In this document: positions 15,657 through 24,034 of the stretch, one piece after another
Position numbering within the stretch: position 1 is the first letter of the stretch
How the letters are laid out: every line of letters starts with the position of its first letter
DNA from: Bacteroidota bacterium
Lineage (GTDB): Bacteria > Bacteroidota > Bacteroidia > Sphingobacteriales > Sphingobacteriaceae
Length of the DNA stretch: 32,068 bases
Reading direction: 5' to 3'
Assembly (NCBI GenBank): GCA_013288485.1
Contig: JABDBW010000027.1
Span: forward strand, 1 to 32,068
The notes under the pieces: model-generated
The model's input: the letters and a program-made list of their open reading frames with translations, nothing else
What the model was told of the DNA's origin: nothing
Database searches by the model: none
Program-made: the position numbers and the translations under genes

Positions 15657-16394
15657 TTAAATTAAGTAAAAGAAAGTAAATACAAATACCCAAACAAGGT
15701 CTACAAAGTGCCAGTACAGGCCAACTTTTTCTATCATCAAATAACTGCCCCGTTTTTTATAGGTACCAAATAAAACATTAATGGTGATAATAATATTAAT
15801 GATAACCCCGCTAAATACGTGGAAACCATGAAAGCCTGTTATGGTAAAAAATAAATTAGCAAACTGGTGCGACGACATTTGCTGCTGCCCCAACGGTACG
15901 CCACTTTTAAAAAACTCTTGCAAGGTTTCTTTATTAGGGATAGCAGACCACCAGAAACCTTCGCTATGCAGGTGGTTCCACTCCAAAGCCTGGCAGCTTA
16001 AAAACATTAAGCCGCCAATAATAGTGCCTATCATCCACCAAACCACTTCTTTTTTTGAATTGCGATGGCCGGCTTCAACAGCCAGTACCATAGTAACAGA
16101 ACTCATGATGAGGATAAAGGTCATTAAACCCACAAAAACCAGCGGGGCGCCATGTTCAATTGATGTTCCGGGAACTGACTGGAACACTAAAGAAGGCGAT
16201 GGCCAGGTTGGCGCACTGAAGCGCAGGGAACCGTAAGAGATCAATAATGAAGAAAAGGTAAACGCATCCGAAAGGAGAAAAAACCACATCATCATTTTAC
16301 CATACTCTACATTGAACGGAGATCTTCCGCCCGACCATGGCGTTGTTTTTACCTCATCAATTTGTGATACTGCTGGTGATACTGCTGCACTCAT
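15657..16394 (-). CDS. coxC: Cytochrome c oxidase subunit III
   Basis: 245 residues with about six to seven helices. Family segments include KMMMWFFLLSDAFTFSSLLISYG, a HRNSKKEVVWWM turn, ALEWNHLHSEGFWW and the C-terminal FTITGFHGFHVFSG ... YWHFVDLVWVFVFTFFYL block that defines heme-copper oxidase subunit III. It lacks metal centres and stabilises subunit I. It is the longer of two adjacent subunit III genes; the shorter lies 26 bases upstream. Paired subunit III paralogues are a usual feature of Bacteroidota aa3 oxidases. Confidence 0.93.
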   Translation of the reverse strand: MSAAVSPAVSQIDEVKTTPWSGGRSPFNVEYGKMMMWFFLLSDAFTFSSLLISYGSLRFSAPTWPSPSLVFQSVPGTSIEHGAPLVFVGLMTFILIMSSVTMVLAVEAGHRNSKKEVVWWMIGTIIGGLMFLSCQALEWNHLHSEGFWWSAIPNKETLQEFFKSGVPLGQQQMSSHQFANLFFTITGFHGFHVFSGVIINIIITINVLFGTYKKRGSYLMIEKVGLYWHFVDLVWVFVFTFFYLI

Positions 16395-16420
16395 TTGTAG
16401 TTAGCTATAATGTTATAAAA

Positions 16421-16987
16421 TTATTGGTTCAAAAGTAAAAAAACATACAGATATATCCATATAATATCGATAAAATGCCAAAAAATAGAAGACATCTCCA
16501 TGTTGAATAAATTTTTAACCTGCGGTTTGTTACGATAACTGGCCATTAAGGTGTTCCCCAACAGCAATAACCCGGCTAAAATATGTATTAAATGCATCCC
16601 GGTGAACACATAGATGAATGATTGCGAGGCATTGGGATTAACAAAATAAACACCCATTTTCACCAATATGCTCCAGGCATACACCTGAATAATAAAGAAC
16701 AGTATGCCCAACGCTATGGTTAAGCCTAAATAAAGCCGTTGTTTAGCAAACTGCAACCGTTTAGCGGCCCTTGAAGCTATAAATAAAGTAATACTGCTCA
16801 ACACCATAGCCGTTGTGCTGTACATAAATGCTTTTGGCAATATAATATGTATGCCATGCCCGCTGCCGCCCGCGTAAACAATGAACCCGCTGGTAAGCGC
16901 CGCAAAAAACATAAAAGAGGTGAATATAAATATCCACATATTAAATTTTTTGGCGTTCAGGTTTACCTTATCTTCTTGTTGGGCCAT
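16421..16987 (-). CDS. Second cytochrome c oxidase subunit III-like protein
   Basis: 188 residues with five helices, starting MAQQEDKVNLNAKKFNMWIF. The end shows the subunit III hallmark FIYVFTGMHLIHILAGLLLL and SIFWHFIDIIWIYLYVFLLL, parallel to the downstream coxC. Other helices are TSFMFFAALTSGFIVYAGG and VLSSITLFIASRAAKRL. It probably forms part of the same oxidase as coxC; whether both are present in one enzyme cannot be told from sequence. Its first base overlaps the last base of ctaB, indicating tight coupling. Confidence 0.9.
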   Translation of the reverse strand: MAQQEDKVNLNAKKFNMWIFIFTSFMFFAALTSGFIVYAGGSGHGIHIILPKAFMYSTTAMVLSSITLFIASRAAKRLQFAKQRLYLGLTIALGILFFIIQVYAWSILVKMGVYFVNPNASQSFIYVFTGMHLIHILAGLLLLGNTLMASYRNKPQVKNLFNMEMSSIFWHFIDIIWIYLYVFLLLNQ

Positions 16988-17844
16988 TACTTTGCTATAA
17001 AATCAAATAAAAATAGGAGCTGCACTACCGGCAAATAAAAAAATGAACCAAACATGAGCTTACGCGCAGATTCTATTTGCAGGGTGCGCATTAACATAAA
17101 TGCCTGGCATAAAAATATAAGGCTGCAAATTAATGATACGCCGCCTACAAAATAACCGCCATACCCGTAAATAGTTGGCAGTAAACTAACGGGTAACAAT
17201 ATCAATGTAAATATAAAAGTAATTATCGCGCTGGCGCGATCTCTTTTTTGGGTGGGCAGCAGCCGGAAACCTGCCAGTTTATAATCGTCGTCCAATACCC
17301 ATGCAATTGCCCAAAAATGCGGGAACTGCCATACAAACTGTATGCCGAACAATATTAGCGCTATACTATCTATTTTTCCATGCGCGGCCACATAACCAAT
17401 AAGCGGCGGCAAAGCGCCCGGTATAGCGCCCACAAATACCGCTATTGGCGATTTTCGTTTTAACGGCGTATAAGCAAAGGCATATAGTATAATGGAAAAT
17501 ACCGAGAGCAGCCCGGTTAATACATTCAGGCTTCCTAATAAATAAGTACCGGTTATAGCCATAAATAACCCCAAAACCAATGCCTGCCCGGTAGTCATAC
17601 GGCCTGCGGGGATAGGGCGGTCGGCCGTACGTTTCATCAGGCGGTCCAGGTCTTTTTCAATGATCTCGTTAAAACAGTTTGCTGCCGATGTTACCAAAAA
17701 CCCGCCAACTATCAGCTTTGCCCAATCGGCCCATATAATACTGCCGTTCTCCTTGCTCCCGATCAAATAAGATATGGAAGCCGAAAACACCACCAGAAAG
17801 GTTAGCCGTAGTTTTATCAATTTTGAAAAATCGCTTCCCTTCAT
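16987..17844 (-). CDS. ctaB: Protoheme IX farnesyltransferase (heme O synthase)
   Basis: 285 residues of UbiA fold with nine helices. The first Asp-rich motif is N56-x2-N59-E-I-I-E63-K-D65-L-D67-R-L-M-K-R-T with ADRPIPAGR after it, and the second is VLDDDYKLAGFRLLP near 195-209. The enzyme transfers a farnesyl group from farnesyl diphosphate to heme B, giving heme O, the substrate of CtaA. Its start overlaps the ctaA stop by 4 bases and its end overlaps the next gene by one base, so heme A synthesis is translationally linked to the oxidase subunits. Nothing in the active-site motifs suggests loss of function. Confidence 0.95.
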   Translation of the reverse strand: MKGSDFSKLIKLRLTFLVVFSASISYLIGSKENGSIIWADWAKLIVGGFLVTSAANCFNEIIEKDLDRLMKRTADRPIPAGRMTTGQALVLGLFMAITGTYLLGSLNVLTGLLSVFSIILYAFAYTPLKRKSPIAVFVGAIPGALPPLIGYVAAHGKIDSIALILFGIQFVWQFPHFWAIAWVLDDDYKLAGFRLLPTQKRDRASAIITFIFTLILLPVSLLPTIYGYGGYFVGGVSLICSLIFLCQAFMLMRTLQIESARKLMFGSFFYLPVVQLLFLFDFIAK

Positions 17845-18902
17845 TTACGCGCCCCCTGTATATTAACCGATTGATATAAATTAAGCATTAAATAAAACTG
17901 TCCGCCAAATACCAATGCCGCCAATAAAATGTGTGTAGCCTGCGCAAACGGCGGTAATGATAAATAGGATAATATAATACCCGTAACAATTTGCAAAGCG
18001 ATCATTAAAAAAGTAAAACTCATTATTTGCTGTTGCAGCGAATGCCTGTTAAACGTGCGTCGTATAAGCGCATATAAAGCCAGGTTGATCAATAATACCA
18101 ACAAGGCTATATCCCTGTGCTGCACAAATATTGCCCCCGCGTCGGTTATCCAGTCTGCCCGGTAACCGCTTTGCAAGCGGTTGGCTACCGCGTCAATTTT
18201 TTCACGTACTTCTGCACCAAAAGCTACCTGGACTATACTTAGCACTAATGCCAGTAAAGTAACTACATGAGTAACTGAACCGGTATTTAATTTAGGTCTG
18301 CCGTAAACTTTTGCCAAATGATAGGTAGTTATGCTGATAGTCAGTATGGCTAACGCCAGTAACAGGTGTACCGTTATTATCCACGCCACCAGGTTAGTTG
18401 ATACTACTATGGAACCGAGCCAAGCCTGGAAACCTATCAGTATTAAATTGAAAACGCTTAAAAAAGGTATCAACTTATTGCTGTCGCTATAGCTAAAAGA
18501 ATATATAGCAGCCAATAATAAAAATATGCCTGATGCGGCCCCTATTAAGCGGTTAATATATTCTGTCCAGGTTTTGGCGGCATTAAATTCTTCGGGTACC
18601 AGTATCGACCTGTCTTCGCGGATGCGGCGGGCGAGGTCGCTGTAGCCAAATATATCCAAGGTTTTGGCAAAGCGCTGGTTTTTAGCTAAACGGCCTGCTA
18701 CATATTTTTGTTTATAATCAGCCGGTAATTGTGAACTATTTGTTGGAGGGATATATCCACCAAAACATTTGGGCCAGTCGGGGCAACCCATTCCTGAGCC
18801 GGTGCTGCGCACTACCCCACCTGCTAATATCAATACAAAAAGCAGGGCGATACTTAAAAGGTTAATTTTTCGAAATCTGTTTTTTGATGTGGTATTGCTC
18901 AT
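17841..18902 (-). CDS. ctaA: Heme A synthase (CtaA/COX15)
   Basis: 353 residues with eight helices. Landmarks: GGVVRSTGSGMGCPDWPKC (C40, C46), the EYINRLIG segment at 114-121, VHLLLALAIL, QHRDIALLVLL and QATHILLAALVFGGQ, which carry heme-ligand His residues of the family. In Bacillus-type enzymes the helix-2 motif is ExxH; here it is E114-Y-I-N117, with Asn replacing His. I believe Asn is usual in Bacteroidota, but cannot check. A long loop of about 60 residues separates helices 1 and 2. The enzyme oxidises the C8 methyl of heme O to the formyl group of heme A. It overlaps ctaB by 4 bases and is separated from coxA by 148 bases holding a large inverted repeat. Confidence 0.93.
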   Translation of the reverse strand: MSNTTSKNRFRKINLLSIALLFVLILAGGVVRSTGSGMGCPDWPKCFGGYIPPTNSSQLPADYKQKYVAGRLAKNQRFAKTLDIFGYSDLARRIREDRSILVPEEFNAAKTWTEYINRLIGAASGIFLLLAAIYSFSYSDSNKLIPFLSVFNLILIGFQAWLGSIVVSTNLVAWIITVHLLLALAILTISITTYHLAKVYGRPKLNTGSVTHVVTLLALVLSIVQVAFGAEVREKIDAVANRLQSGYRADWITDAGAIFVQHRDIALLVLLINLALYALIRRTFNRHSLQQQIMSFTFLMIALQIVTGIILSYLSLPPFAQATHILLAALVFGGQFYLMLNLYQSVNIQGARK

Positions 18903-18934
18903 CTATATATTTCTAACAAATTAGGGCACCTATT

Positions 18935-19011
18935 TTTAGTCTTGAGTCCTAAGTCTTAAGTCGAAAGAGCCGTAATGACTTTTGACTTAAGGCTTAGGAC
19001 TCCGGACTAAA
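18935..19011. repeat. Large near-perfect inverted repeat between coxA and ctaA
   Basis: Arms of 33 bases at 18935-18967 and 18979-19011 match at 29 of 33 positions, with an 11-base loop. The four differences are at 18942-18943, 18954 and 18963; in plus-strand RNA three of them would be G-U pairs, so the plus-strand stem is the stronger. The arms are built from short related words (AGTCTTGAGTC, CTAAGTCTTAAGTC). It lies downstream of coxA and upstream of ctaA, which are both on the minus strand. No T-run follows on the minus strand. Possible roles are partial termination, protection of the coxA mRNA 3' end, or a remnant of a palindromic mobile repeat. Confidence 0.88.
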
Positions 19012-19050
19012 GAAAACAGCTACCCTAAAAGATCAGACCGGTAAATACTA

Positions 19051-20937
19051 TTATTTTACTGCTTCGTTAGCCTTATGTGTGCTTGTCCACTTTTTAAGCT
19101 CTTCCAACCCGGCAGGGTTATCTTCAAAATCATGCGGAAGATTTGAACTCATTGTTTGTGAAAAAGGAGTTGTTTGCGGTATAAAGTCTTCTTCCGCCCC
19201 CGGCTTGCTGTAATCGTACGGCCAGCGGTAAACGGTTGGTATCTCGCCCGGCCAGTTGCCGTGCATATGCTCTATTGGTGCGGTCCACTCCAGTGTATTG
19301 GCGCCCCAAGGGTTTTGTACCGTAGGCTTACCCCAGAAAATAGAGTGTATAAAGTTGTATAAAAACGCTACCTGTGCGCAGGCCGACATGATAGCCGCCC
19401 AGGTAATAAACATATTTACTGATAACCAACGCTGCATGGAAGCAAACTCGGTAAAGGCATAATAACGGCGGGGTACGCCATCCACGCCCATAAAGTGCAT
19501 GGGGAAGAATACCAGGTAAGCGCCTATAAAGGTTAGCCAAAAATGCAGGTAGCCCAGTTTTTCGTCCATCATGCGCCTGAACATTTTAGGGAACCAATGG
19601 TAAACACCCGCAAGCATACCAAAAATAGCTGCCGAGCCCATAACCAGGTGGAAGTGGGCCACAACAAAATAAGTATCGTGCAGGTTGATGTCCAAAGCGG
19701 CATTACCTAAAAATATACCGGTTAAACCACCCGATATAAAGAAAGAAACCATACCGATAGCGAACAGCATAGCCGGTGTAAACCTGATATTGCCGCGCCA
19801 AAGCGTTGCCAGCCAGTTAAACGTTTTAACAGCCGATGGCACCGCGATAATTAAAGTAGTGATCATGAACACTCCGCCCAAAAACGGATTCATACCGGTT
19901 ATAAACATGTGGTGGCCCCATACAATGAACGATAGCACGGTAATACCTATCAATGAATAAACCATGGCGTGATAGCCAAATATAGGCTTACGTGAATTTA
20001 CCGACATTACCTCAGACGAGATACCCATTGCCGGCATAATTACAATATAAACTTCGGGGTGACCCAAGAACCAGAATAAGTGCTGAAATAATATAGGGCT
20101 GCCGCCTTCGTAAGGCATTACTTTCCCCAGAACAACAATATCCGAAAGGTAAAAGCTGGTACCGAAACTGCGGTCGAAAATTAACAATACAACACCTGCT
20201 ACCAATACCGGGAATGATAGAACACCCAATACGGCTGTTAAAAAGAAGGCCCATATAGTTAACGGCATTTTCCAAAGGTCCATGCCTTTTGTACGCATGT
20301 TTAATACCGTACTAACATAGTTGATACCCCCCATTAATGAGGAGCCAACAAAGCATACCATACTAACCAACCAAAGCGTCATACCCAAACCCGAACCTTT
20401 CATAGCTGTTGGCAGGGCAGATAAAGGTGGATATACAGTCCATCCGGCGCCCGCGGGGCCCTTTTGTACAAAGAACGATGATATCATGATAACACACGCC
20501 GTAAAAAAGAACCAGTACGACAACATATTAACAAATGGCGAAGCCATATCGCGTGAGCCTACCTGCAGCGGGATCAATAAGTTACTGAAAGTTCCGCTCA
20601 GGCCCGCTGTCAGTACAAAAAATACCATGATGGTACCGTGTATGGTAACTAACGATAAGTAAAATTCAGGGTCTAAACGTCCCTCAGGGGCGAAACGGCC
20701 CAGCAATGTTTCTAATAACGGGAATGATTTATCAGGATAAGCTAATTGTATACGGAATAATACAGATAACAACATAGCGATAACAGCCATAGTAATCCCT
20801 GTTATCAGGAATTGCTTGGCAATCATTTTATGGTCCTGGCTAAATACGTATGTATTTAAAAAAGTTGCTTTAGGATGGTGTTCGTGACCCTCTTCGTGAT
20901 GTACTACCCCGTGATCGTGAACTGCTGCTGTTGACAT
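19051..20937 (-). CDS. coxA: Cytochrome c oxidase subunit I (aa3 type)
   Basis: 628 residues, twelve or more helices. All redox-centre residues are present: H100 (TIHGTIM) and H430 for low-spin heme a, H428 (VAHFH) for heme a3, and H293, H342 and H343 for CuB. The G-H293-P-E295-V-Y297 motif gives the cross-linked Tyr and the D-channel Glu of A1-type enzymes, and K371 (AVPSAVK) matches the K-channel Lys. The N-terminus is His-rich, with seven His in the first 21 residues, and may bind metal. The enzyme reduces oxygen to water and pumps protons across the inner membrane. It follows coxB by 9 bases. The C-terminal tail of about 60 residues after the last helix is hydrophilic. Confidence 0.97.
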   Translation of the reverse strand: MSTAAVHDHGVVHHEEGHEHHPKATFLNTYVFSQDHKMIAKQFLITGITMAVIAMLLSVLFRIQLAYPDKSFPLLETLLGRFAPEGRLDPEFYLSLVTIHGTIMVFFVLTAGLSGTFSNLLIPLQVGSRDMASPFVNMLSYWFFFTACVIMISSFFVQKGPAGAGWTVYPPLSALPTAMKGSGLGMTLWLVSMVCFVGSSLMGGINYVSTVLNMRTKGMDLWKMPLTIWAFFLTAVLGVLSFPVLVAGVVLLIFDRSFGTSFYLSDIVVLGKVMPYEGGSPILFQHLFWFLGHPEVYIVIMPAMGISSEVMSVNSRKPIFGYHAMVYSLIGITVLSFIVWGHHMFITGMNPFLGGVFMITTLIIAVPSAVKTFNWLATLWRGNIRFTPAMLFAIGMVSFFISGGLTGIFLGNAALDINLHDTYFVVAHFHLVMGSAAIFGMLAGVYHWFPKMFRRMMDEKLGYLHFWLTFIGAYLVFFPMHFMGVDGVPRRYYAFTEFASMQRWLSVNMFITWAAIMSACAQVAFLYNFIHSIFWGKPTVQNPWGANTLEWTAPIEHMHGNWPGEIPTVYRWPYDYSKPGAEEDFIPQTTPFSQTMSSNLPHDFEDNPAGLEELKKWTSTHKANEAVK

Positions 20938-20946
20938 AATCGCTAA

Positions 20947-22125
20947 TTAATTGTTTAACGCTAACGTGTTTTGTGAAATACTTTTTTTCTGATCTGCTGC
21001 TGCCGCCAATTTTAATTCCTGCCTTAACTGGTAAGTTAAGTAAGGTTTTTGTTTGGCTATCCATTGGTTGTATTCGCCCTGCGTAACTACGCGTACAACT
21101 TTTTGCATGTTATAGTGGCTGCCTCCGCATATTTTATTGCAATAAAGCAGGTATTCAAATTTAGGGTCTTCCACTTTTCTCTGCATTTCTGCTGTGGTAA
21201 TGGTTGGCGTAAATTTGAAAAAGGTTGGCAATCCCGGTACCGCGTTTTGCTGTACCCTGAAGTGAGGCATATAAACGCTATGAATTACATCCTGGGCAAA
21301 AATGTTTATACGTATTGATTTGTTCACGGGCAATACCAACGTATCGGCACTCAGATCATCAAAGCTGTTTTTATCTGTATAATCAATACCTAATGCATTA
21401 CTGCCGCCAATTAACCTAAAATTTTTCTTTCCTAATATTCCGTCGGGGCCGGGGTAACGCAAATACCATGCAAACTGGTGGCCGGTAATATCAATGTTTA
21501 TATCGCCTTTAGTATTGGTAGTGTTCTCCACTTCCTGCCAGGTAAAAAATCCAAATATCACCAGTACGGTCAACACAATGGCGGGAATAATCGTCCATAC
21601 CTTTTCAATGGTATTATTATGGGGCAAAAAGTAAGCCCTGCGTTTTTCTGAGTGCCTGTACCTGAACAGGAACGTGAATAACAATACCTGGGTAATAACA
21701 AACACTATAAAGGTAATAACGGTAGTTGTCCAGAACATATCGTCTATCTTAACTCCGTGTTTTGAAGCAGCTTCGGGCAATGACATAGCCCCCTGTACCG
21801 CGAATTCCCACCAGGCGCCTATACCGCCGACTATAAGGAACAGGATACAAACCACACCCATCACATTATTCCAATTGATGCCTTTTTTACCTTGTATTTG
21901 CTGGGTAAGGTCGTAAACCTTTAATATTTTACCTGCAATAGCTATTGATACTGCGAGCAAAAGAAAAAGTAATACGTAATAACTCACGTTTAACCAGTCT
22001 ACACCGGGTTTAGCCGGATCGGCGGCAGTTGCAGTTTGCGCCATTAACAGGTTTGTGCCCAAAAGCATAAACGCGGCAAAGAACGCAGGTATTTTTTTAG
22101 AGGTTATTAATCGTTTGAATGCCAT
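20947..22125 (-). CDS. coxB: Cytochrome c oxidase subunit II with CuA site
   Basis: I start at the ATG at 22125 (MAFKRLITSKKIP, 392 residues); the frame reaches 22170, but the extra residues (MLNLQHHTEY) precede a clear signal-like sequence. After a signal (about 10-30, ending near LLMAQTATA) come four hydrophobic segments, two more than in the common subunit II, and then the periplasmic CuA domain. CuA ligands are H282 and C329-N-K-I-C333-G-G-S-H337-Y-N-M340. The usual Glu between the cysteines (CxExC) is Lys331. There is no fused cytochrome c domain, so electrons must come from a separate c-heme, presumably of the Act complex encoded upstream. The actF stop lies about 50 bases upstream. Confidence 0.95.
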   Translation of the reverse strand: MAFKRLITSKKIPAFFAAFMLLGTNLLMAQTATAADPAKPGVDWLNVSYYVLLFLLLAVSIAIAGKILKVYDLTQQIQGKKGINWNNVMGVVCILFLIVGGIGAWWEFAVQGAMSLPEAASKHGVKIDDMFWTTTVITFIVFVITQVLLFTFLFRYRHSEKRRAYFLPHNNTIEKVWTIIPAIVLTVLVIFGFFTWQEVENTTNTKGDINIDITGHQFAWYLRYPGPDGILGKKNFRLIGGSNALGIDYTDKNSFDDLSADTLVLPVNKSIRINIFAQDVIHSVYMPHFRVQQNAVPGLPTFFKFTPTITTAEMQRKVEDPKFEYLLYCNKICGGSHYNMQKVVRVVTQGEYNQWIAKQKPYLTYQLRQELKLAAAADQKKSISQNTLALNN

Positions 22126-22173
22126 TATATTGGTGATTTGGTATTCTGTATGGTGTTGCAAATTTAACAATTA

Positions 22174-23445
22174 TTATATGTGATGATGTAAACTCTCCTG
22201 CAGGAAAGGGTGATTTTTAGGCACCAGCGATTTCACTTTGCTTAACGCATTGAAAAACAAAAAGCTAAATAGCCCGGCAAATCCTATAAATGTACCCACT
22301 TCTATCCAGCCTATCTCGGTATACCAGTACGATTGCGGGCCTACCGTACCCGGCATAACCATCATAAAGTAATCCAACCAGTGGCCCAGTATTAAAATAA
22401 CGCAGGCGGCCTGCAATACGCCAACGGCACGTTTCGAATCACGGGCCATTAGTACTAAAAATGGTGCAAGGAAGTTTATAACAATATTGAACCAGAACCA
22501 GGGTTGAAACTCGGGCTCCCATCTTTTATAAAAATAAGCGGCTTCTTCCGGTATGTTAGCATAATACATCAACAGGTATTGGGCAAACCATAGGTACGTC
22601 CAGAATATTGAGAAGCCGAACATGAACTGGCCCATGTTATGCAAATGGTCAGTGGTTATCCATGTAAAATATCCCTGTTTTTTTAGATAGATCATCAGCA
22701 GCGTCATTACTGATAAACCACTTACCCACATGGCCGCGAAATTATACCAGCCAAACATGGTAGAGAACCAATGCGCGTCTAACGACATGATGGTATCAAA
22801 AGCGAACAGGGGTACAGTAAAACCAAATACCGCTAAAAAGGCGCAGGCTATGGTAAAGCTCTTTTTGTAGTTAAACATTCCGCCCAACTCATCTTCATTG
22901 TTCGAGTATTTTACCAGCAGCAATCCAAATATGCTGTAGCCGCCCAAATAACCTAATAAGCGTATAAAGAAAAAAGGAATGTTCAGGTAGCCCGATTTAC
23001 CCGCAATTTTAGCATCGTAAACATCGCTGCCCGGCGTGGTAATACCTTTTAGCGCCCACTCTTTATATAAATACGGGCCTGTTACATGCTTACTGGTTTC
23101 TTCGGTAATTATAGGATGCGTAAAATAAATACCTGCTGCAACGATCAGCAATAAGAGAACGGCAGCATAAGGCAACACTTTTATAAACGTTTGCGGAATC
23201 CGCAGCAACGAAGCCGACCACCCAGCCTGCGCGGCATATTGTATGGCGCAAAAAACTACACCCACTATACAAACACAGGTAAAATAATAACCCATTAGTA
23301 ATAAGTTTGCAAAGGTGCGCTCGGCATAACCGGTAAAAAATCCAAGTGCAATCACTAAAACACCTATAGCTATAGCTACCAGGCTCCGGGTTTTTGCTTT
23401 ACCGCTAAATTCAAATTGTTCGTTAAAACTATTAGGAGTTTCCAT
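22174..23445 (-). CDS. actF: Alternative complex III subunit ActF
   Basis: 423 residues with about ten helices and no cofactor motifs. Sequence such as GWYNFAAMWVSGLSVMTLLMIYL, GQFMFGFSIFWTYLWFAQYLLMYYANIPEE and the GHWLDYFMMVMPG stretch is typical of the ActF quinol:cytochrome c oxidoreductase membrane subunit, distantly similar to NrfD proteins. In the structures of the complex this subunit pairs with ActC in the membrane and may take part in proton movement. It begins 13 bases after actE ends and is followed by coxB, so the quinol oxidoreductase and the terminal oxidase are directly joined in one gene cluster. Confidence 0.9.
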   Translation of the reverse strand: METPNSFNEQFEFSGKAKTRSLVAIAIGVLVIALGFFTGYAERTFANLLLMGYYFTCVCIVGVVFCAIQYAAQAGWSASLLRIPQTFIKVLPYAAVLLLLIVAAGIYFTHPIITEETSKHVTGPYLYKEWALKGITTPGSDVYDAKIAGKSGYLNIPFFFIRLLGYLGGYSIFGLLLVKYSNNEDELGGMFNYKKSFTIACAFLAVFGFTVPLFAFDTIMSLDAHWFSTMFGWYNFAAMWVSGLSVMTLLMIYLKKQGYFTWITTDHLHNMGQFMFGFSIFWTYLWFAQYLLMYYANIPEEAAYFYKRWEPEFQPWFWFNIVINFLAPFLVLMARDSKRAVGVLQAACVILILGHWLDYFMMVMPGTVGPQSYWYTEIGWIEVGTFIGFAGLFSFLFFNALSKVKSLVPKNHPFLQESLHHHI

Positions 23446-23458
23446 TAAATTTCAATTC

Positions 23459-24034
23459 TTATAAAGTTTGTAAATGGTGAACGTACATAACTACTTTCCA
23501 GCGTTCTATCGGTTCCAGCTGCGAAGCGTATGACCCCATAGCACCGTTACCGTAAGTTATTGTATGATATATTTTACCATCAGTAAGATCTTTCATCGCA
23601 CCTCCGCGTGATGACTGCCCTTTTGAGTATGATGGCGGCGGCGGAAAGCCATGTTGTACAACCAAGCCATCCCCCTGCCCGGTCATGCCATGACACGGAG
23701 AGCAAAAATGTTCAAATAACACTTTTCCGTCAGCCAAATTTTGCGGGGTTTGCTCAAGCATGCTTTTTACTTCTATACTTGCCTGGTCATATCCTGCACG
23801 TGTGCCGGGGTAATCAAACCGTACAAATCCTACAGGGGTGGTGCCTGCCGGCGGAACCTGTGCTGTTTTACCATCCTTAAAATTCGGGTTTTTCTGATCC
23901 GGATCAAAGGCAATGTGTTCATACATATTGGGGGCATATTCCCAACCGGTACTACGCTTACTATCGCATGATGTAACTAACACCGATGCAGTAATAGTGA
24001 TAACCGCTAAACCCAATATTCTAAATTTATTCAT
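23459..24034 (-). CDS. actE: Monoheme cytochrome c lipoprotein ActE
   Basis: Started at the ATG at 24034 (MNKFRILGLA, 191 residues), which gives a standard lipoprotein signal with V20-T-S-C23; in-frame starts at 24043, 24055 and 24070 would lengthen the signal and deepen the overlap with actD. The heme site is C111-S-P-C114-H115 and the likely distal ligand is M166 in GNGAMGSYA. It should be lipid-anchored on the periplasmic side and carry electrons out of the Act complex toward the oxidase. The chosen start overlaps the actD stop by 8 bases, indicating translational coupling. Confidence 0.92.
   Translation of the reverse strand: MNKFRILGLAVITITASVLVTSCDSKRSTGWEYAPNMYEHIAFDPDQKNPNFKDGKTAQVPPAGTTPVGFVRFDYPGTRAGYDQASIEVKSMLEQTPQNLADGKVLFEHFCSPCHGMTGQGDGLVVQHGFPPPPSYSKGQSSRGGAMKDLTDGKIYHTITYGNGAMGSYASQLEPIERWKVVMYVHHLQTL

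Noticed and set aside
19019-19050. T-run-containing terminator directly after coxA
   Set aside because: No stable hairpin precedes a T-run on the minus strand here; the only strong structure is the inverted repeat at 18935-19011.
22126-22170. Longer coxB start at 22170
   Set aside because: The added residues are polar and would bury the signal peptide; the ATG at 22125 starts a typical signal.
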